A stretch of DNA of 64,000 bases, taken from Blattamonas nauphoetae (taxonomy: Eukaryota > Preaxostyla > Oxymonadida). The stretch spans positions 62,001 through 126,000 of the forward strand of contig JARBJD010000047.1 of the NCBI GenBank assembly GCA_033064195.1, written 5' to 3'. The position numbers were made by a program, and so were the translations under genes. Positions 32,825 to 42,915 of this stretch are shown here, piece after piece. The first letter of the stretch is position 1. Every line of letters begins with the position of its first letter. Under the pieces are notes generated by a model. It worked only from the letters and a program-made list of their open reading frames with translations. It was not told the origin of the DNA and did not search any database.

Positions 32825-32984
32825 GAAAATGCTTCTTGGTCCGGTTGGACCTGTGACCTACAAAGCGAACCGAGACCGACATACCGAACCCGTGCCGTTA
32901 CAAAAATCATGTTTTTGGGTCCTTTTTGAAATGAAACCTAACGAGCAGTTTTTCATGCTTTCTATCAACTTGTCGAATGAGGAA

Positions 32985-35601
32985 TCACCACTCCTTTTCT
33001 TCCATTCCCTCTGGGATTGGGGTTGGTCGGGAGAGGCTATAAATGTTGTCAATTCGGATCGATGTTCCTTCTCCAGAGACAGAAAACTGAAAAAGAGATG
33101 ATAAAGTGAGAAGAGAGAATCAGACTCCAATTCGCACAGATGAAGGGATTCCTGACGTTAAACACTTTCCAGCCTTCCCATTCACAAAGAATTGCACTGT
33201 TCGAGGTGTTGGGTCATGATCAACTTCCATTCGAACATAATCGCCTTCATGCAGAAGAGGAGTGCAATAATGACCTGAACCCGATGATGGAGTAATGATC
33301 CAGAGATTTCCATATGTGTTGAGACTGACAGAGTCTGAGAAGATGAAAACAGAGAAATTCAGACTTTCGACATCTATAGGGGGTGCATTAATTACGTCCC
33401 CTCAGGTTTTCTCGATATATGATGAATGAAGACAATGACCAATTCCGATATGAGTCATAAACATCTGTGATGCTCAGATTAGTGAACACATTTCACAATG
33501 ATACTTCTTAATTTACGATTTTCAGCAGAGTTCCTGTTTCAGACACACGAATCCCAATCAACTATCACATTATTTTAAGAGGATGTCCATTCTACGGATT
33601 CAAATACATGAAAAAGACACAAATTGTTGAAGAATAAACAAATATCTTCCCATTGGAAGGTAAGTGGAGGATCCACACCACCGTCAACAACACAGATTCC
33701 CATATGTCTATCCACATCTCCATTCCGAAAGACACTCTCAAAACATGCTTCAAAGATGATTAAAGTCAATGACAGTCGATTTCAACGAAACCATGCATCT
33801 TTTCGTTCGCTTCATCAATCGATCCTCTCGAAAGAGGTATTGCGATTTTCATTTCTCAAAATCAGTTTTCGTTTCTGGAAATAGGGAAGAAATACACGTT
33901 TCCTCAACATATGGAATTTTCAACCATGGTTCGAGTTTTCACTGACTTCTTCGTGGATCATGAAAGTGATTCGATTCAAGTCTCATTTTGAACATTTTTA
34001 CGTCTTTCTAAGATTATAAGAAGATGACATAAGTGATATCGGTGATAAAACTCAACTTTCATACCTTCCAATGAAAAACGAATGACTTTTCATTTTTCCA
34101 CCACACATGTGAATGAGGCTCTTATTTTACATTTTTTGAACACTGCACGATAAAAGAGTTGAAAAGAACTCTGAAAATGAAATGATTTCTGGAAGTGTTT
34201 CTCATAGCTGAAAATATTCGTCAATCACCATCAGAAATGAGTGAATTGAGAGATCTATCACACAAAATTTCGAAAATTTGAACAGAAACATGACTTACCA
34301 ATGTTTAAGACATTCACGAAAAATCCAGTAATGTTAACTTAACAGATATTGAAAAAACCTGAGGGGACGTAATTAATGCACCCCCTATAATCCAAGTGGG
34401 CGATTCTAAATCAAAACTTGCAAGCGTCTCCCTTTCGTCTTGAAGTTGAGGATCTCCCAGAAATCCTCTCAGTTCACAGGTCCAGCCACTATCGACATCG
34501 TAAATGTTTGATTTTCAACTTTTTTTCATTCTCGCATCATATCTTTCCGATTCAAAGTTCAGGCACCTCCTCACCATCCAAATTTCTTTGATGATAAAAA
34601 TAGATGATCCGACCAATCTCAACCAGCGTATTGGATGTGGATCCGATAGTATGCATCGTTTTTTGTTCTCATGTGCAGAAACTCAGCACTTTTTTGTCTC
34701 GTCGCAAATCCAATCTCAGGAGCCATAAGGATCTCTCAAGAATCGTATAATTCACTGTTTTGGACTGTTTTAGCTCAATTTCTCCTCTGGTTTCAACATT
34801 TTTTTCTTGTAGACTGTCAAATTCGACTCACACTTTTCGATCTTCCTCCCACTACTACAATTCCTCTCTTGCTCGTTTTTCCTTCGCAATTTATCACAAA
34901 CCACATCGTCCGGACACTATCCGAAATTTCCAAGACTAATCTTATCAAGTCTGTTGAATATGTCCTCCAGAACTTTTCGTGTCTTTTTCTCCAATAGATG
35001 TCCCTGTGTTGGTTCTTTCACACAGAATGAGCTTTTTACGCCGTTTTCCATCATTTCTCTCTTTTTGAACTTGTTCTGTGATAAAAAGTGTCCAAAAGTG
35101 ACCGAATCAAAAAATGACGATATCGAACGCGATCGAACTTTAAATTCACTAATTCACCTGTTTTCTGTCTATTACACCGGTGAATGGTAATTGGACAAAA
35201 AATAATTTTTGGTGACGCACATTAGTGTAAATCAAGTTTTCATTCAGAATCGCCCAAGTGTTTCACCAATTTCAGGAATCGGATTGTTGGAGTCCATCAA
35301 ACCCAAATAAAGATCTCCGTCGTCTTCTGAAAAGGATGACGGAGAAATGAGAGATCATACCATCCAGAGAGAGAATCGTGACTTCGATTGAAATCACTCC
35401 ATTCGTGAAAACATCGGCGAGAAACGCCGAAGTACCAACGAACCTTTTTAATCCTTCGTGTAAATCATTCTCGAACCACAATTTCGGGCGAGGCACTGTT
35501 CGCGTTGATTTGTTTGATCCAACCATGACATTTGAATTTTGATGAAAAACGACACGATCCTGGAGTCTTATGGGAGCGAGTCGTTTCGAACGGTGAAGCA
35601 T
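32985..35601 (-). CDS. SPRY-domain gene copy D, interrupted by two elements in exon 2
   Basis: Exons on the minus strand: 35361-35601, exon 2 in three pieces (35260-35326, 34390-34397, 33365-33376), 33126-33334 and 32985-33086. Introns are 34, 30 and 39 nt. With both insertions removed the frame is open for 212 residues: ATG 35601 (MLHRSKRLAPIRLQDRVVF), FTNGVISIEVTILSLDEDDG, GLMDSNNPIPEIGETLGLDV, EGDYVRMEVDHDPTPRTVQF, SRPTPIPEGMEEKEW. Exon lengths 209 and 102 match the other copies exactly and exon 2 sums to 87 as in copy G. The ORF is thus intact apart from an 858-bp MITE and a 1,011-bp TA-target element only 8 bp apart in the gene. Confidence 0.72.
33377..34387. mobile_element. TA-target (Tc1/mariner-like) element, 1,011 bp
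   Basis: The terminal inverted repeats begin TAGGGGGTGCATTAATTACG and are about 34 bp, nearly perfect. The flanks TATA can be read as a TA target duplication (33375-33376 and 34388-34389) plus a TA that belongs to the element; only this reading keeps the SPRY frame (LGLDVE) open. TA targets are the mark of Tc1/mariner. There is no transposase frame, so it is non-autonomous. Confidence 0.7.
34398..35255. mobile_element. 858-bp MITE of an unassigned family, copy 1
   Basis: The ends are inverted repeats GGGCGATTCTAAATCAAAAC and GGGCGATTCTGAATGAAAAC. A 4-bp target duplication AAGT flanks it (34394-34397 and 35256-35259). The element at 48901-49758 has the same length (858 bp), similar ends (GGGTGATTCTAAAT) and scattered internal likeness. 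It lies in exon 2 of SPRY copy D. There is no coding capacity. Confidence 0.8.
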
Positions 35602-35792
35602 CTCTCATATAAGAAGATATCATGGCACCAGTATCGTTTGAGGAGGAAGCACCAGTCACGACAAGCGAAGAAAGAAAGAAGCCAGAAATGACGCCGATCT
35701 CTTTTCCGTTCCAAACTCAAAACCAGTTCCACATATACATCTCTCTTGTTCTGACATCGTGGTGTGAAGCTGTTTTTCTCATCTGAAGCAGG

Positions 35793-36327
35793 ATGACGCC
35801 GTACGAGTCAGAAACGACTCCGCTTGCGTTCCAGAACGAACCCAGCTCGATTCCGCTGTCGTTGTGGGTGGAGCAGATTCAGGGGATCTCGCGTGTATCC
35901 AACATCAACATGCTGTTTGCACTTGTGTATCTGTCGCGTCTGATCCAACAATATCCGTCGCTTCCCGTCTGCTCCCTGAACATCCACCGTCTGTTTCTGG
36001 TGAGTGTGATGACAGCATCGAAGTTCCTGGATGATGTGACGTTCAAAAACAAGGATTGGGCAGTTGTTGGTCGCCGCGTGTTCACTCTTCATCAAGTTTC
36101 TTCCTCTTCCTCTTTTCACTTCTTTGTCGTTTTGACAGCTGCAGGCCATGGAAATCGAGTTCCTCCGGTTTCTGCACTTCAGTCTGTATGTGTCCACGGC
36201 TGATGTTGCGTACTTCCTGGAATCGACGCTGATCCAACAACGGATGGCCATTGCGCTTGTTTCGAGCGAGGCCTGCAACGTGTCGATCTCCACAGTGCCT
36301 CACATCAGTGTGCAGGTGGCGACGTAA
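35793..36327 (+). CDS. Cyclin, PHO80-like (cyclin P/U type)
   Basis: Exons 35793-36077 and 36139-36327 (intron 61 nt, GTGTTC to TTGACAG) give 157 residues from ATG 35793. The protein has the PHO80-type cyclin box: MLFALVYLSRLIQQYPSLPV, NIHRLFLVSVMTASKFLDDV, DWAVVGRR, then LQAMEIEFLRFLHFSLYVST. Such cyclins partner with PHO85/CDK5-like kinases. TAA is at 36325-36327; GTAAGA there could instead be a donor, but no further cyclin sequence is evident. The protein is short but covers a whole single cyclin fold. Confidence 0.85.
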
Positions 36328-36995
36328 GATTTGTTGCGTTTTGTTCCTATTTCGACATTCTTGATTTGGTTTTCTGCCACACGCAATAATCTGTTGAACA
36401 CTGCCCCATTTCACTGACCACCCTTGGAAATGATTGAACTGCACCATTTTTCAAGATTTCTTGACAATATCCCTCGCTCCACGTGTCAACCAGTGTGTAT
36501 GGGTTTTAAAAGTGTTTGTCCGTTCTCAATGGCAACAAACGGGAATGCCGTGCACGCAGATAGGTCTTCTTTTTCGTCCATTTTTATGTTCATTGTCCCA
36601 ATTTGTGCCTTCGTTGACCCTTCCAGCAATCAATACTGGCAACATGGTTTTTCTTCCTTTCATCTTCATCTATTTGTTTTCTCATCAACAAACCCAATCG
36701 TTATTCCTCCCTATTCTCAACGTAGAAGAGGATGATGATGACATGCTTTCCGAAAATCTTCGTCTTCGGACATCCTCAAACACAAATGATGAGATGGACA
36801 TTTCTCGACGAAGTATGCAAGATAGCTTATTCTTTTGAAACTCTCATCACTTCTTGTACTCTGATCCCTTTTTTATTGAAATCTTTATCACGTTATATCT
36901 TGTCTTTCCGCAGATAGATTCGAACTTCACATAAACTCCCTCCGAAATCCTCATCCAAGCCGAAGATCTCACAACCACGTTCGAAATCAAAGCAG
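36328..36995 (+). other. Intergenic stretch, possible 5' exon of the next gene
   Basis: Mostly AT-rich DNA with no gene. Near 36725-36800 a short acidic frame (EEDDDDMLSENLRLRTSSN) is followed by GTATGC (36812) and a pyrimidine tract ending CCGCAG (36914), which looks like an intron. However, no phase joins it without a stop to the large frame beginning at 36996, so it is left unassigned. Confidence 0.3.
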
Positions 36996-39209
36996 ATGGG
37001 ACAAGAGGAGAGCGATGTGATGAAAAGGTTGATGGATGATGCTGTGGATCGACAGAAGCGAAAGCAAGACAAAGAGAAGGAAGCGATGAAAGAACACTCC
37101 TTCCAACCAAAACCGTCATCGTCGAAACCTCGTTCAATCAGCCCGCTGACACTCTGCCGAACCGTTCTGCGGAAAGAAAAGGCGAAGGAGGAGGAAGGAG
37201 AGGCGGACAACGATTCGGACGAGCTGGAAGTGTACGACGCGATCCAGGGGTATATTGGGATGGACTACACAGAAATAGATGTTGTGGAGCGACTGATGCT
37301 GGATGCGGAAATGAAGAGGCGGAAGGCGGAATATCTGAAAATGAAGGAGTTTGATCAGGCGACGAACTCGCCTCGGAGGCAGTTCACAGGAGAGAAAGCA
37401 ACGATGAGTCTGCTTCGACAGCACGGAGACACAATGGAGAAGACGCTGGGAGACGATACAGTGCCAGACGAGGCGCTGGACATGACCGAGATTGAAGAAG
37501 CGACGATCCGTCGGAAGCGAGTTCTGTCGGCGAAAGAAGTGATGGAAATGACAGAAGGACTGCACTCGGAACGGGAGGAGCGAGAAAAGCGGCAGATTGA
37601 GGTTGAGGACGAGGCGCAGAAGAAGCGAAACGAAGAAAACCGAAAGGCGGGCCATCTGAACAAGAAAACTGAGCAGATCGTGTTGGAAAAGCGGAAGGAG
37701 CGGCTGCGGGTGGTCTTTGACATTGTTGTGTCGGGAATGAAGGACATCGATTTCGAAGCTGATGATGAAGAGCTCGAACAGGAGAAAGAGGAAGAAAAGT
37801 TGGAAAACGAGGAAAATGAAAAACAAGACAGTGCACCCAGCGAGCCATGCACACCAACACAAACAGCCCGAAACGAAGGACTGTTCTTCACGCCAGCGAA
37901 CACCACACCACGCACAGCAACAATCGTCACGAAAACACCAACACACTTCGAAAGCTACTCGCCTCCGCACTCTCCCTCGACGGAAAGGATGGGAAGGACA
38001 CGGCACAGCACACAGCTGGACAGCGAGCAGAACGAGGACGAGGACGAGAGAGAGGATGGGGTGGAGGGAGAGGCAGAGCAGACGAGAAGAGACGAGTCGG
38101 AACTGCTGAATCTGAACCTGGACAACCTGCACTCGCTGTTCGCCGTGTTCCCTCCATCCGCCTCGCTCCTCCCGCACAGCCCATCCCACCCTTCGTCCTC
38201 CCTCGCCCCCTCTCCTCCCTTCGCGCTCTCCCCTCCGATTTGGGACAGCCTCTTCGTCCTCCTCGCCGACCCCTCGTTCGCTCCCTCTCCCGACACCTCG
38301 CCCACTCGCAGTGTGTCGATGGAGTGGTTTGTGTCGCACGCGCTTGCTGTTTGGGCGAAGGGACGGAAGCGAGAGTGGCTGTCGTGTCTGTTTGACGTCC
38401 TCGAGCCAGTGCAGTCGCATGCCGCGAAGGACGAAGCGAGAGAAGCAGAGAAGAAAGGGACAACACGAGACGAGCTGGACAGGACAGCGTGGATGCGGGA
38501 AGGGAAGACCGACACCCTGCGGACACGAATGGGGCAGAAGGGGGATTTTGAGATTGGGACGGATTATGCGTCGAGTGAGCCAGAGTTCGAGTTCCATCCG
38601 GAAGTGAGTGGGAGGACAGTGCGGCTGGCGGAGAAGAAGAGGAGGGAGATGGAAGAGGAGTTGTGGGAGTGTGGGGGGATGGGGGAGAGCGAGCGAGAGG
38701 GCGGGAAGGAGGGAGTGGATGTGCACACGCGGCTGGCGAGGTGGAGTGTGGTGTCGGACGAGAGGAAGCGCAAGCTGGCTGAGCGGACACACGCGCTTGT
38801 CATGGCCGACTGTCCCTTCTCGCCAGTTTGGATGACACGAGGGAACAAGACCCACAGGCCCACAATTCGTGTGGAGGGGGATGGGAAGAGGGGAAGGGAG
38901 GAGATGGGAGGGAGAGGAGAGAAGGGGAAGGGAGGGGAAGGAGGAAGTGGAAGGAAAGGGGAGACCACGCGGAAAGTCAGTTTTCCGACGAGTGGACAGA
39001 CACCGCGTCAGGCCACAACATTCTCTGATTTGGGGAAGGGAAGAGAAGGAGGGAGAAAGGAGAAGAAGGCGGGAGATTCCTCGCTGCACAGGTTGGAGTT
39101 CCGAGAGGGAGATGAGTGGAGGGAGGGGGAGGGGACACAACGAGCTCTGAGGGAGATGGAGTTGGAAAGTGTTTTGTCACGAATTGGGGAGCAGGAAGAG
39201 TTGTTATGA
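36996..39209 (+). CDS. Highly charged coiled/disordered protein, 737 aa
   Basis: A single frame runs from ATG 36996 (MGQEESDVMKRLMDDAVDRQ) to TGA-free end TAA-type stop at 39207-39209. The N-terminal 260 residues are long charged helices, probably coiled coil, with a short FQPKP motif at EHSFQPKPSSSK. An acidic, Pro/Ser-rich disordered middle follows, then a small ordered part (SVSMEWFVSHALAVWAKGRK), another helical block (HTRLARWSVVSDERKRKLAE), the FQPKP-like block CPFSPVWMTRGNKTHRP, and a Gly/Lys/Glu-rich tail. (F)(K/Q)P(K/E) blocks following helices occur in flagellar and centrosomal proteins; that link is only suggestive. The frame is also open upstream of the ATG for about 25 codons (SSKPKISQPRSKSKQ). 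Function unknown. Confidence 0.75.
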   Translation: MGQEESDVMKRLMDDAVDRQKRKQDKEKEAMKEHSFQPKPSSSKPRSISPLTLCRTVLRKEKAKEEEGEADNDSDELEVYDAIQGYIGMDYTEIDVVERLMLDAEMKRRKAEYLKMKEFDQATNSPRRQFTGEKATMSLLRQHGDTMEKTLGDDTVPDEALDMTEIEEATIRRKRVLSAKEVMEMTEGLHSEREEREKRQIEVEDEAQKKRNEENRKAGHLNKKTEQIVLEKRKERLRVVFDIVVSGMKDIDFEADDEELEQEKEEEKLENEENEKQDSAPSEPCTPTQTARNEGLFFTPANTTPRTATIVTKTPTHFESYSPPHSPSTERMGRTRHSTQLDSEQNEDEDEREDGVEGEAEQTRRDESELLNLNLDNLHSLFAVFPPSASLLPHSPSHPSSSLAPSPPFALSPPIWDSLFVLLADPSFAPSPDTSPTRSVSMEWFVSHALAVWAKGRKREWLSCLFDVLEPVQSHAAKDEAREAEKKGTTRDELDRTAWMREGKTDTLRTRMGQKGDFEIGTDYASSEPEFEFHPEVSGRTVRLAEKKRREMEEELWECGGMGESEREGGKEGVDVHTRLARWSVVSDERKRKLAERTHALVMADCPFSPVWMTRGNKTHRPTIRVEGDGKRGREEMGGRGEKGKGGEGGSGRKGETTRKVSFPTSGQTPRQATTFSDLGKGREGGRKEKKAGDSSLHRLEFREGDEWREGEGTQRALREMELESVLSRIGEQEELL

Positions 39210-39373
39210 AATTGTTTCTTTTTTAGCATTTCACATATTGTCTCTCGAAGATTCTTCTCACCTGATGGCATTCAGGTTTCGCTCTCTCCGTGCACACTGA
39301 GAGTCTGTTGGGTAGGATCGAACTGATTTCCATCCACCAATCTATCAACATTCATCACTCAACCATTCATCTC

Positions 39374-40101
39374 ATGGGCTCAACATCTTCTTCTCACCCT
39401 CTGTTGATCAATCACCCTTCTCCCCTCCAAACTCTCCCACCAATGGATTTCACAGATCATTCACCTTTTTCAATCGTACATACCACTGTGGTCCGGACAG
39501 ATCATTGTATGGATAACAATGACTATTCTTTTTCAAGTTCTGTCCTTCTTTCCAGCCTATTCACATCTGGAGTTGTCTCAATCACAATCACGATTCTCTC
39601 GATTCAACGTATGGTTGGTTCCTCCTCATTGTTTGATCAGATGGAATTCTATCTTTTGGTTTGATGGATTCTTCATCTCCAATTCCCAAAATCGGTGAAA
39701 TACTTGGATACAATGTCAAGAGTCTGTTTTTCTCTGTTTTCATCTTCTCAGACTCTGTCGGTCTCAACAGATTTGGGAAACTCTGGATCTACACTCCATC
39801 AGAGCATTCATTAAAACATTGCACCTCTATTCTGCATGAAGGAGATTGTGTTCGAATGGAAGTTGATCTTGACTCAAAACCTCGAACTGTGCAGTTCTTT
39901 GTGAATGGCGAGGCTGGGGAACGTTTCATGTCAGGAATCCCTTCATCTGTGCGAATTGGCGTCTGCTTCTCTTTTTTCACTCATTTTTATCTTTTAAAGT
40001 TCTCTCTCTATGGAGAAGGAATATCATTCAGAATTGACAACATTTCTCGCCTCTCACGACCAACACCACTCTCAAAAGTGATGAGGGAGGTGAAATGGTG
40101 A
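39374..40101 (+). CDS. SPRY-domain gene copy E, intact, 208 aa
   Basis: Exons 39374-39608, 39641-39721, 39752-39960 and 40000-40101, with introns of 32, 30 and 39 nt, give a continuous 208-residue protein from ATG 39374 (MGSTSSSHPLLINHPSPLQT). It reads SLFTSGVVSITITILSIQ, GILSFGLMDSSSPIPKIGEI, NSVGLNRFGKLWIYTPS, EGDCVRMEVDLDSKPRTVQF, VNGEAGERFMSGIPSSVR, ISRLSRPTPLSKVMREVKW. The core GD-V-MEVDL-TVQFFVNG pattern is the SPRY signature. Introns use GTATGG or GTCTG donors and CAG/AAG acceptors. This is the best reference copy in the window. SPRY domains mediate protein binding; partners unknown. Confidence 0.85.
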
Positions 40102-40416
40102 ATACGTTTCCACCTTTCATCATCCATCCTCTATTCGCCTCTACTCTGCAGTACGAAGGCACAAATTGTTCTTGTTGTTCTCTCAACACTTCAACTTGTC
40201 CCAACGTTCTGTTTTGTGCTCATTTCAGCTTTGCACTGACTGGTCGCGAATCTTTCGATGATTCCTTGATTGAATGAAGATTCATCTTGAAATGAAAGAA
40301 GATAATATTTCTAAATCATCACCTTAGCGGGAAAAATATAACAAATCAACATAACAACGAAGATAAATCCTATAAAGGTGTCAAGAGTCTGTTCAACCAT
40401 TGTCAACTCCCCCACC
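40102..40416. other. Intergenic stretch
   Basis: About 315 bp between convergent genes. I see nothing in it beyond AT-rich DNA. Confidence 0.5.
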
Positions 40417-41847
40417 CTAGCCATGTCGAGCCCGCTTGGGAGACACAACCAATCGGCGTCCCTGAGCCCCAGACACAACATCGTCATCACACGCAATGTT
40501 CATTGGCGAGAGCGAAGCCGGCAGAAGAAATGATGTTGGGGAAGTCGTTGAAGACTGGCCAGCCGTGGCAGAGAGGGAAAAGCGAGACTGCGGGTGTGGG
40601 GAGATTTGAGTGAGCGGAAGGGGGACAGTGGAAGAGAGGGAATATTGCGGATGGAGTGTTGCGGAGTGAAGACGTGGCGATATGTGCAGTGTCGGCAGTG
40701 GAACCGCAAGTGGCTGATTAGTCTGATGAACAGGCGGCAGAGACAATCTTTTTGAGCTGCGGTTCTTTTTCAACGGTTTTTGATCGGTCGGATCAACCGC
40801 CCCATCAGGCTCAGCCTCAATCGACAAATGCGGCTGATCAAACGACGCAGCTGGGCTCTGGTCCTCCGAGGAAGCCAGGACAGCCATCTGCGTCGAATGG
40901 CGACTCGGTTGGGGTGACACTGATGGCGAAATTGGGGCAAGGCGAGAAGGCGGTCTGGCGGGCATCGAATCAGCCATACTTCGTCGCAGTCCATCGGCGG
41001 GAAGCGGGGCGAGTCTTGATTGGGCGACGGAAGCGGATGTTTGAGAGTTTCGGTGGCGACGACGAAAGTTGGGAGAGGAGTCATGCAGATTAAGGGGAGG
41101 TGATGAAACAGTCGGCGATGATTCGCTAAAGTTGAATTGGAGGGGCGGGACGAATGTGGAGGTGTGGCTGCCTGAAGGGTGAAGAGATGACGTGCTGTTC
41201 GTATTTGATTCCACTACGATCTCGGGGAATAGGACTGGCGCACTTTCAATCGATAGAGAATAGTCGTGGGTGTTATGGGTCATTTCCTGGATTCTCTGCC
41301 GGCGGTTAGGACGTCTGGGGTTGGCTGAAGAAGGATTCGCCAAATAATCGGTGCTGTCGCAGTGGGATGGCGAAATGAAGGGATCTGGGGAAACATTTAA
41401 TGATATTGGCGACAGAGACTCGCATATTCTGTGATCGTCAAGAGACGGGATGAGAAGTTGGTTGGGTTTGTAAGAGGGAGATAACGAAGTCCCCGCTGTT
41501 CTCATGTTCAAAGCTGATGGCGTGCTCACACGGGAATTCCGATTCGACGTGGATTTTCGTGGTCGACGATGCTGAGAATGCGATTGGGATTGGGCAGAGA
41601 GGCTGACGACTTTGACTGCAAATGATTCAGCCTTCCAAATATACGGATTCCTGAATAGAGAGAGGCAGAATGTCTGTGAGGATAATAATAATGGACACCT
41701 CTCGTCATCAAGTATCCCATTTTTGATTGCTTCCACGATTGCTTGTTCGGCTTTTGGGGGAATCGCAATCAACCCAGAATCCTCAGAGGCTGAGTAAAAG
41801 AATGAAGGGGCCAGTGAGAGTGCCAGAGTCATCGGAAAATGGTCCAT
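40417..41847 (-). CDS. Ser/Pro-rich disordered protein, 476 aa
   Basis: An open frame starts at ATG 41847 (MDHFPMTLALSLAPSFFYSA) and ends with VVSPKRARHG at 40417. A small ordered N-terminus (AEQAIVEAIKNGILDDERC, LSLFRNPYIWKAESFAVKVV) precedes about 380 residues rich in Ser, Pro, His and Thr with no domain. The last residues are basic (SPKRARHG), like a nuclear localisation signal. The N-terminal start may be preceded by another exon. The function is unknown; it could be a regulatory or scaffold protein with many phosphorylation sites. Confidence 0.65.
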   Translation of the reverse strand: MDHFPMTLALSLAPSFFYSASEDSGLIAIPPKAEQAIVEAIKNGILDDERCPLLLSSQTFCLSLFRNPYIWKAESFAVKVVSLSAQSQSHSQHRRPRKSTSNRNSRVSTPSALNMRTAGTSLSPSYKPNQLLIPSLDDHRICESLSPISLNVSPDPFISPSHCDSTDYLANPSSANPRRPNRRQRIQEMTHNTHDYSLSIESAPVLFPEIVVESNTNSTSSLHPSGSHTSTFVPPLQFNFSESSPTVSSPPLNLHDSSPNFRRRHRNSQTSASVAQSRLAPLPADGLRRSMADSMPARPPSRLAPISPSVSPQPSRHSTQMAVLASSEDQSPAASFDQPHLSIEAEPDGAVDPTDQKPLKKNRSSKRLSLPPVHQTNQPLAVPLPTLHISPRLHSATLHPQYSLSSTVPLPLTQISPHPQSRFSLSATAGQSSTTSPTSFLLPASLSPMNIACDDDVVSGAQGRRLVVSPKRARHG

Positions 41848-42915
41848 ATTTGTTGCAAGAGAAACGAGACGGAGGTTGAGGCACTGGCACAGTTGGTCAA
41901 AATGGTACTATCAAGAACGGAGAAGAGGTTGTTAATAGAAGAGAAACAATGATATGAATAGTTGAATTCGAATGGAGAATCGTAATGAGAAGAGGACAGA
42001 CTTGAATATGGTGATCGATGTTGAGAAAACGAATGGCTGCCTGTAGTTTTCTGAAAAAGAGGAAAAAAATCAAAGGTTACGACAAAATTGGCAATGAAAA
42101 GATACAATAAGTTAAAAAATGGATATAACGCGTAGGAACCACATGTGTTGATGAGTGAATGATCTTTGATTCATGCACACGTTCTGAGATCCAAGTATAA
42201 TTGAATTCGTTCTGCAGGCGTTGAATCTTCTTCGGAGAGAACTGTAGACTCCATCTCTCGAACAAGATCGATCGTTGAACTCATTTCATCGAATCATGGT
42301 TTGATCAAAGTTGAAAGTACATCTGTGCTTCAAACGGTCTATATATAATAATGTTCTGGATGAACAGAATTCTCCCAAGTATTTTACACCCACAATTCTC
42401 CAAAAAACGCAAAGAAAGCTGGTTCCAAATCATGAAAACTTCAAGCCTGAGATCGACTTCCTGAGAAATCATCTTGGAGAATCGAAGGGGCATCTTGTCG
42501 GAACAAGAAATGAAATGTCGACATGTGGCATGAAACAGAAGCCAAACCCAAGAAGTGTGCAGAACGAACTGAAGACACGCCAGAAAACGAAGAAGAAGGA
42601 GAAAACTCGACGATGTGAGGTGTGAATACAGAAGACGTGTCCAAACGAGAACACGACTGACGTGACATGAAACAGAAAAACTAAATTTGAACAGAGACAA
42701 CAGCGATCGATGTTGTCAGAGGGTGATGTGAATCTGTGGCTGTGAAGAATGACGAAGTGGAAGCGATGTGTGTGTGGATGTGGATGTGGTGTGAGAGGGA
42801 TGATTTCAGAATGAGTTGTGTTCGCCGCCCAAATCAAAACAGAAGTGTGCAAAGAGGGGTCGTGTTGAGTTCGTCCTCGACATCAACAGATGCGACAGAA
42901 TCAGCCGCGCTGGCT
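41848..42915. other. About 1.1 kb without a recognisable gene
   Basis: Short frames on both strands (42305-42700 minus, 42311-42625 plus, 42469-42852 minus) overlap each other and match nothing I know. The stretch includes a 25-bp exact repeat at 42351-42375, also found upstream of HSP90 (51421-51445). Confidence 0.4.
42351..42375. repeat. 25-bp exact repeat shared with the HSP90 upstream region
   Basis: The 25 bases starting AATGTTCTGGATG and ending CAGAATTCTC recur exactly at 51421-51445. They contain TTC and GAA words in both orientations. Confidence 0.7.

Noticed and set aside
33373-34389. TATA as a 4-bp target duplication for the 1,011-bp element
   Set aside because: Removing one TATA puts the SPRY exon out of frame with a stop; taking TA as target keeps the frame and matches family residues.
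37134-39140. 668-residue antisense frame opposite the charged protein
   Set aside because: It is rich in Pro, Leu and Arg as expected from the complement of Glu/Lys/Gly-rich codons, has no domain, and the plus frame has sensible coiled and acidic segments.
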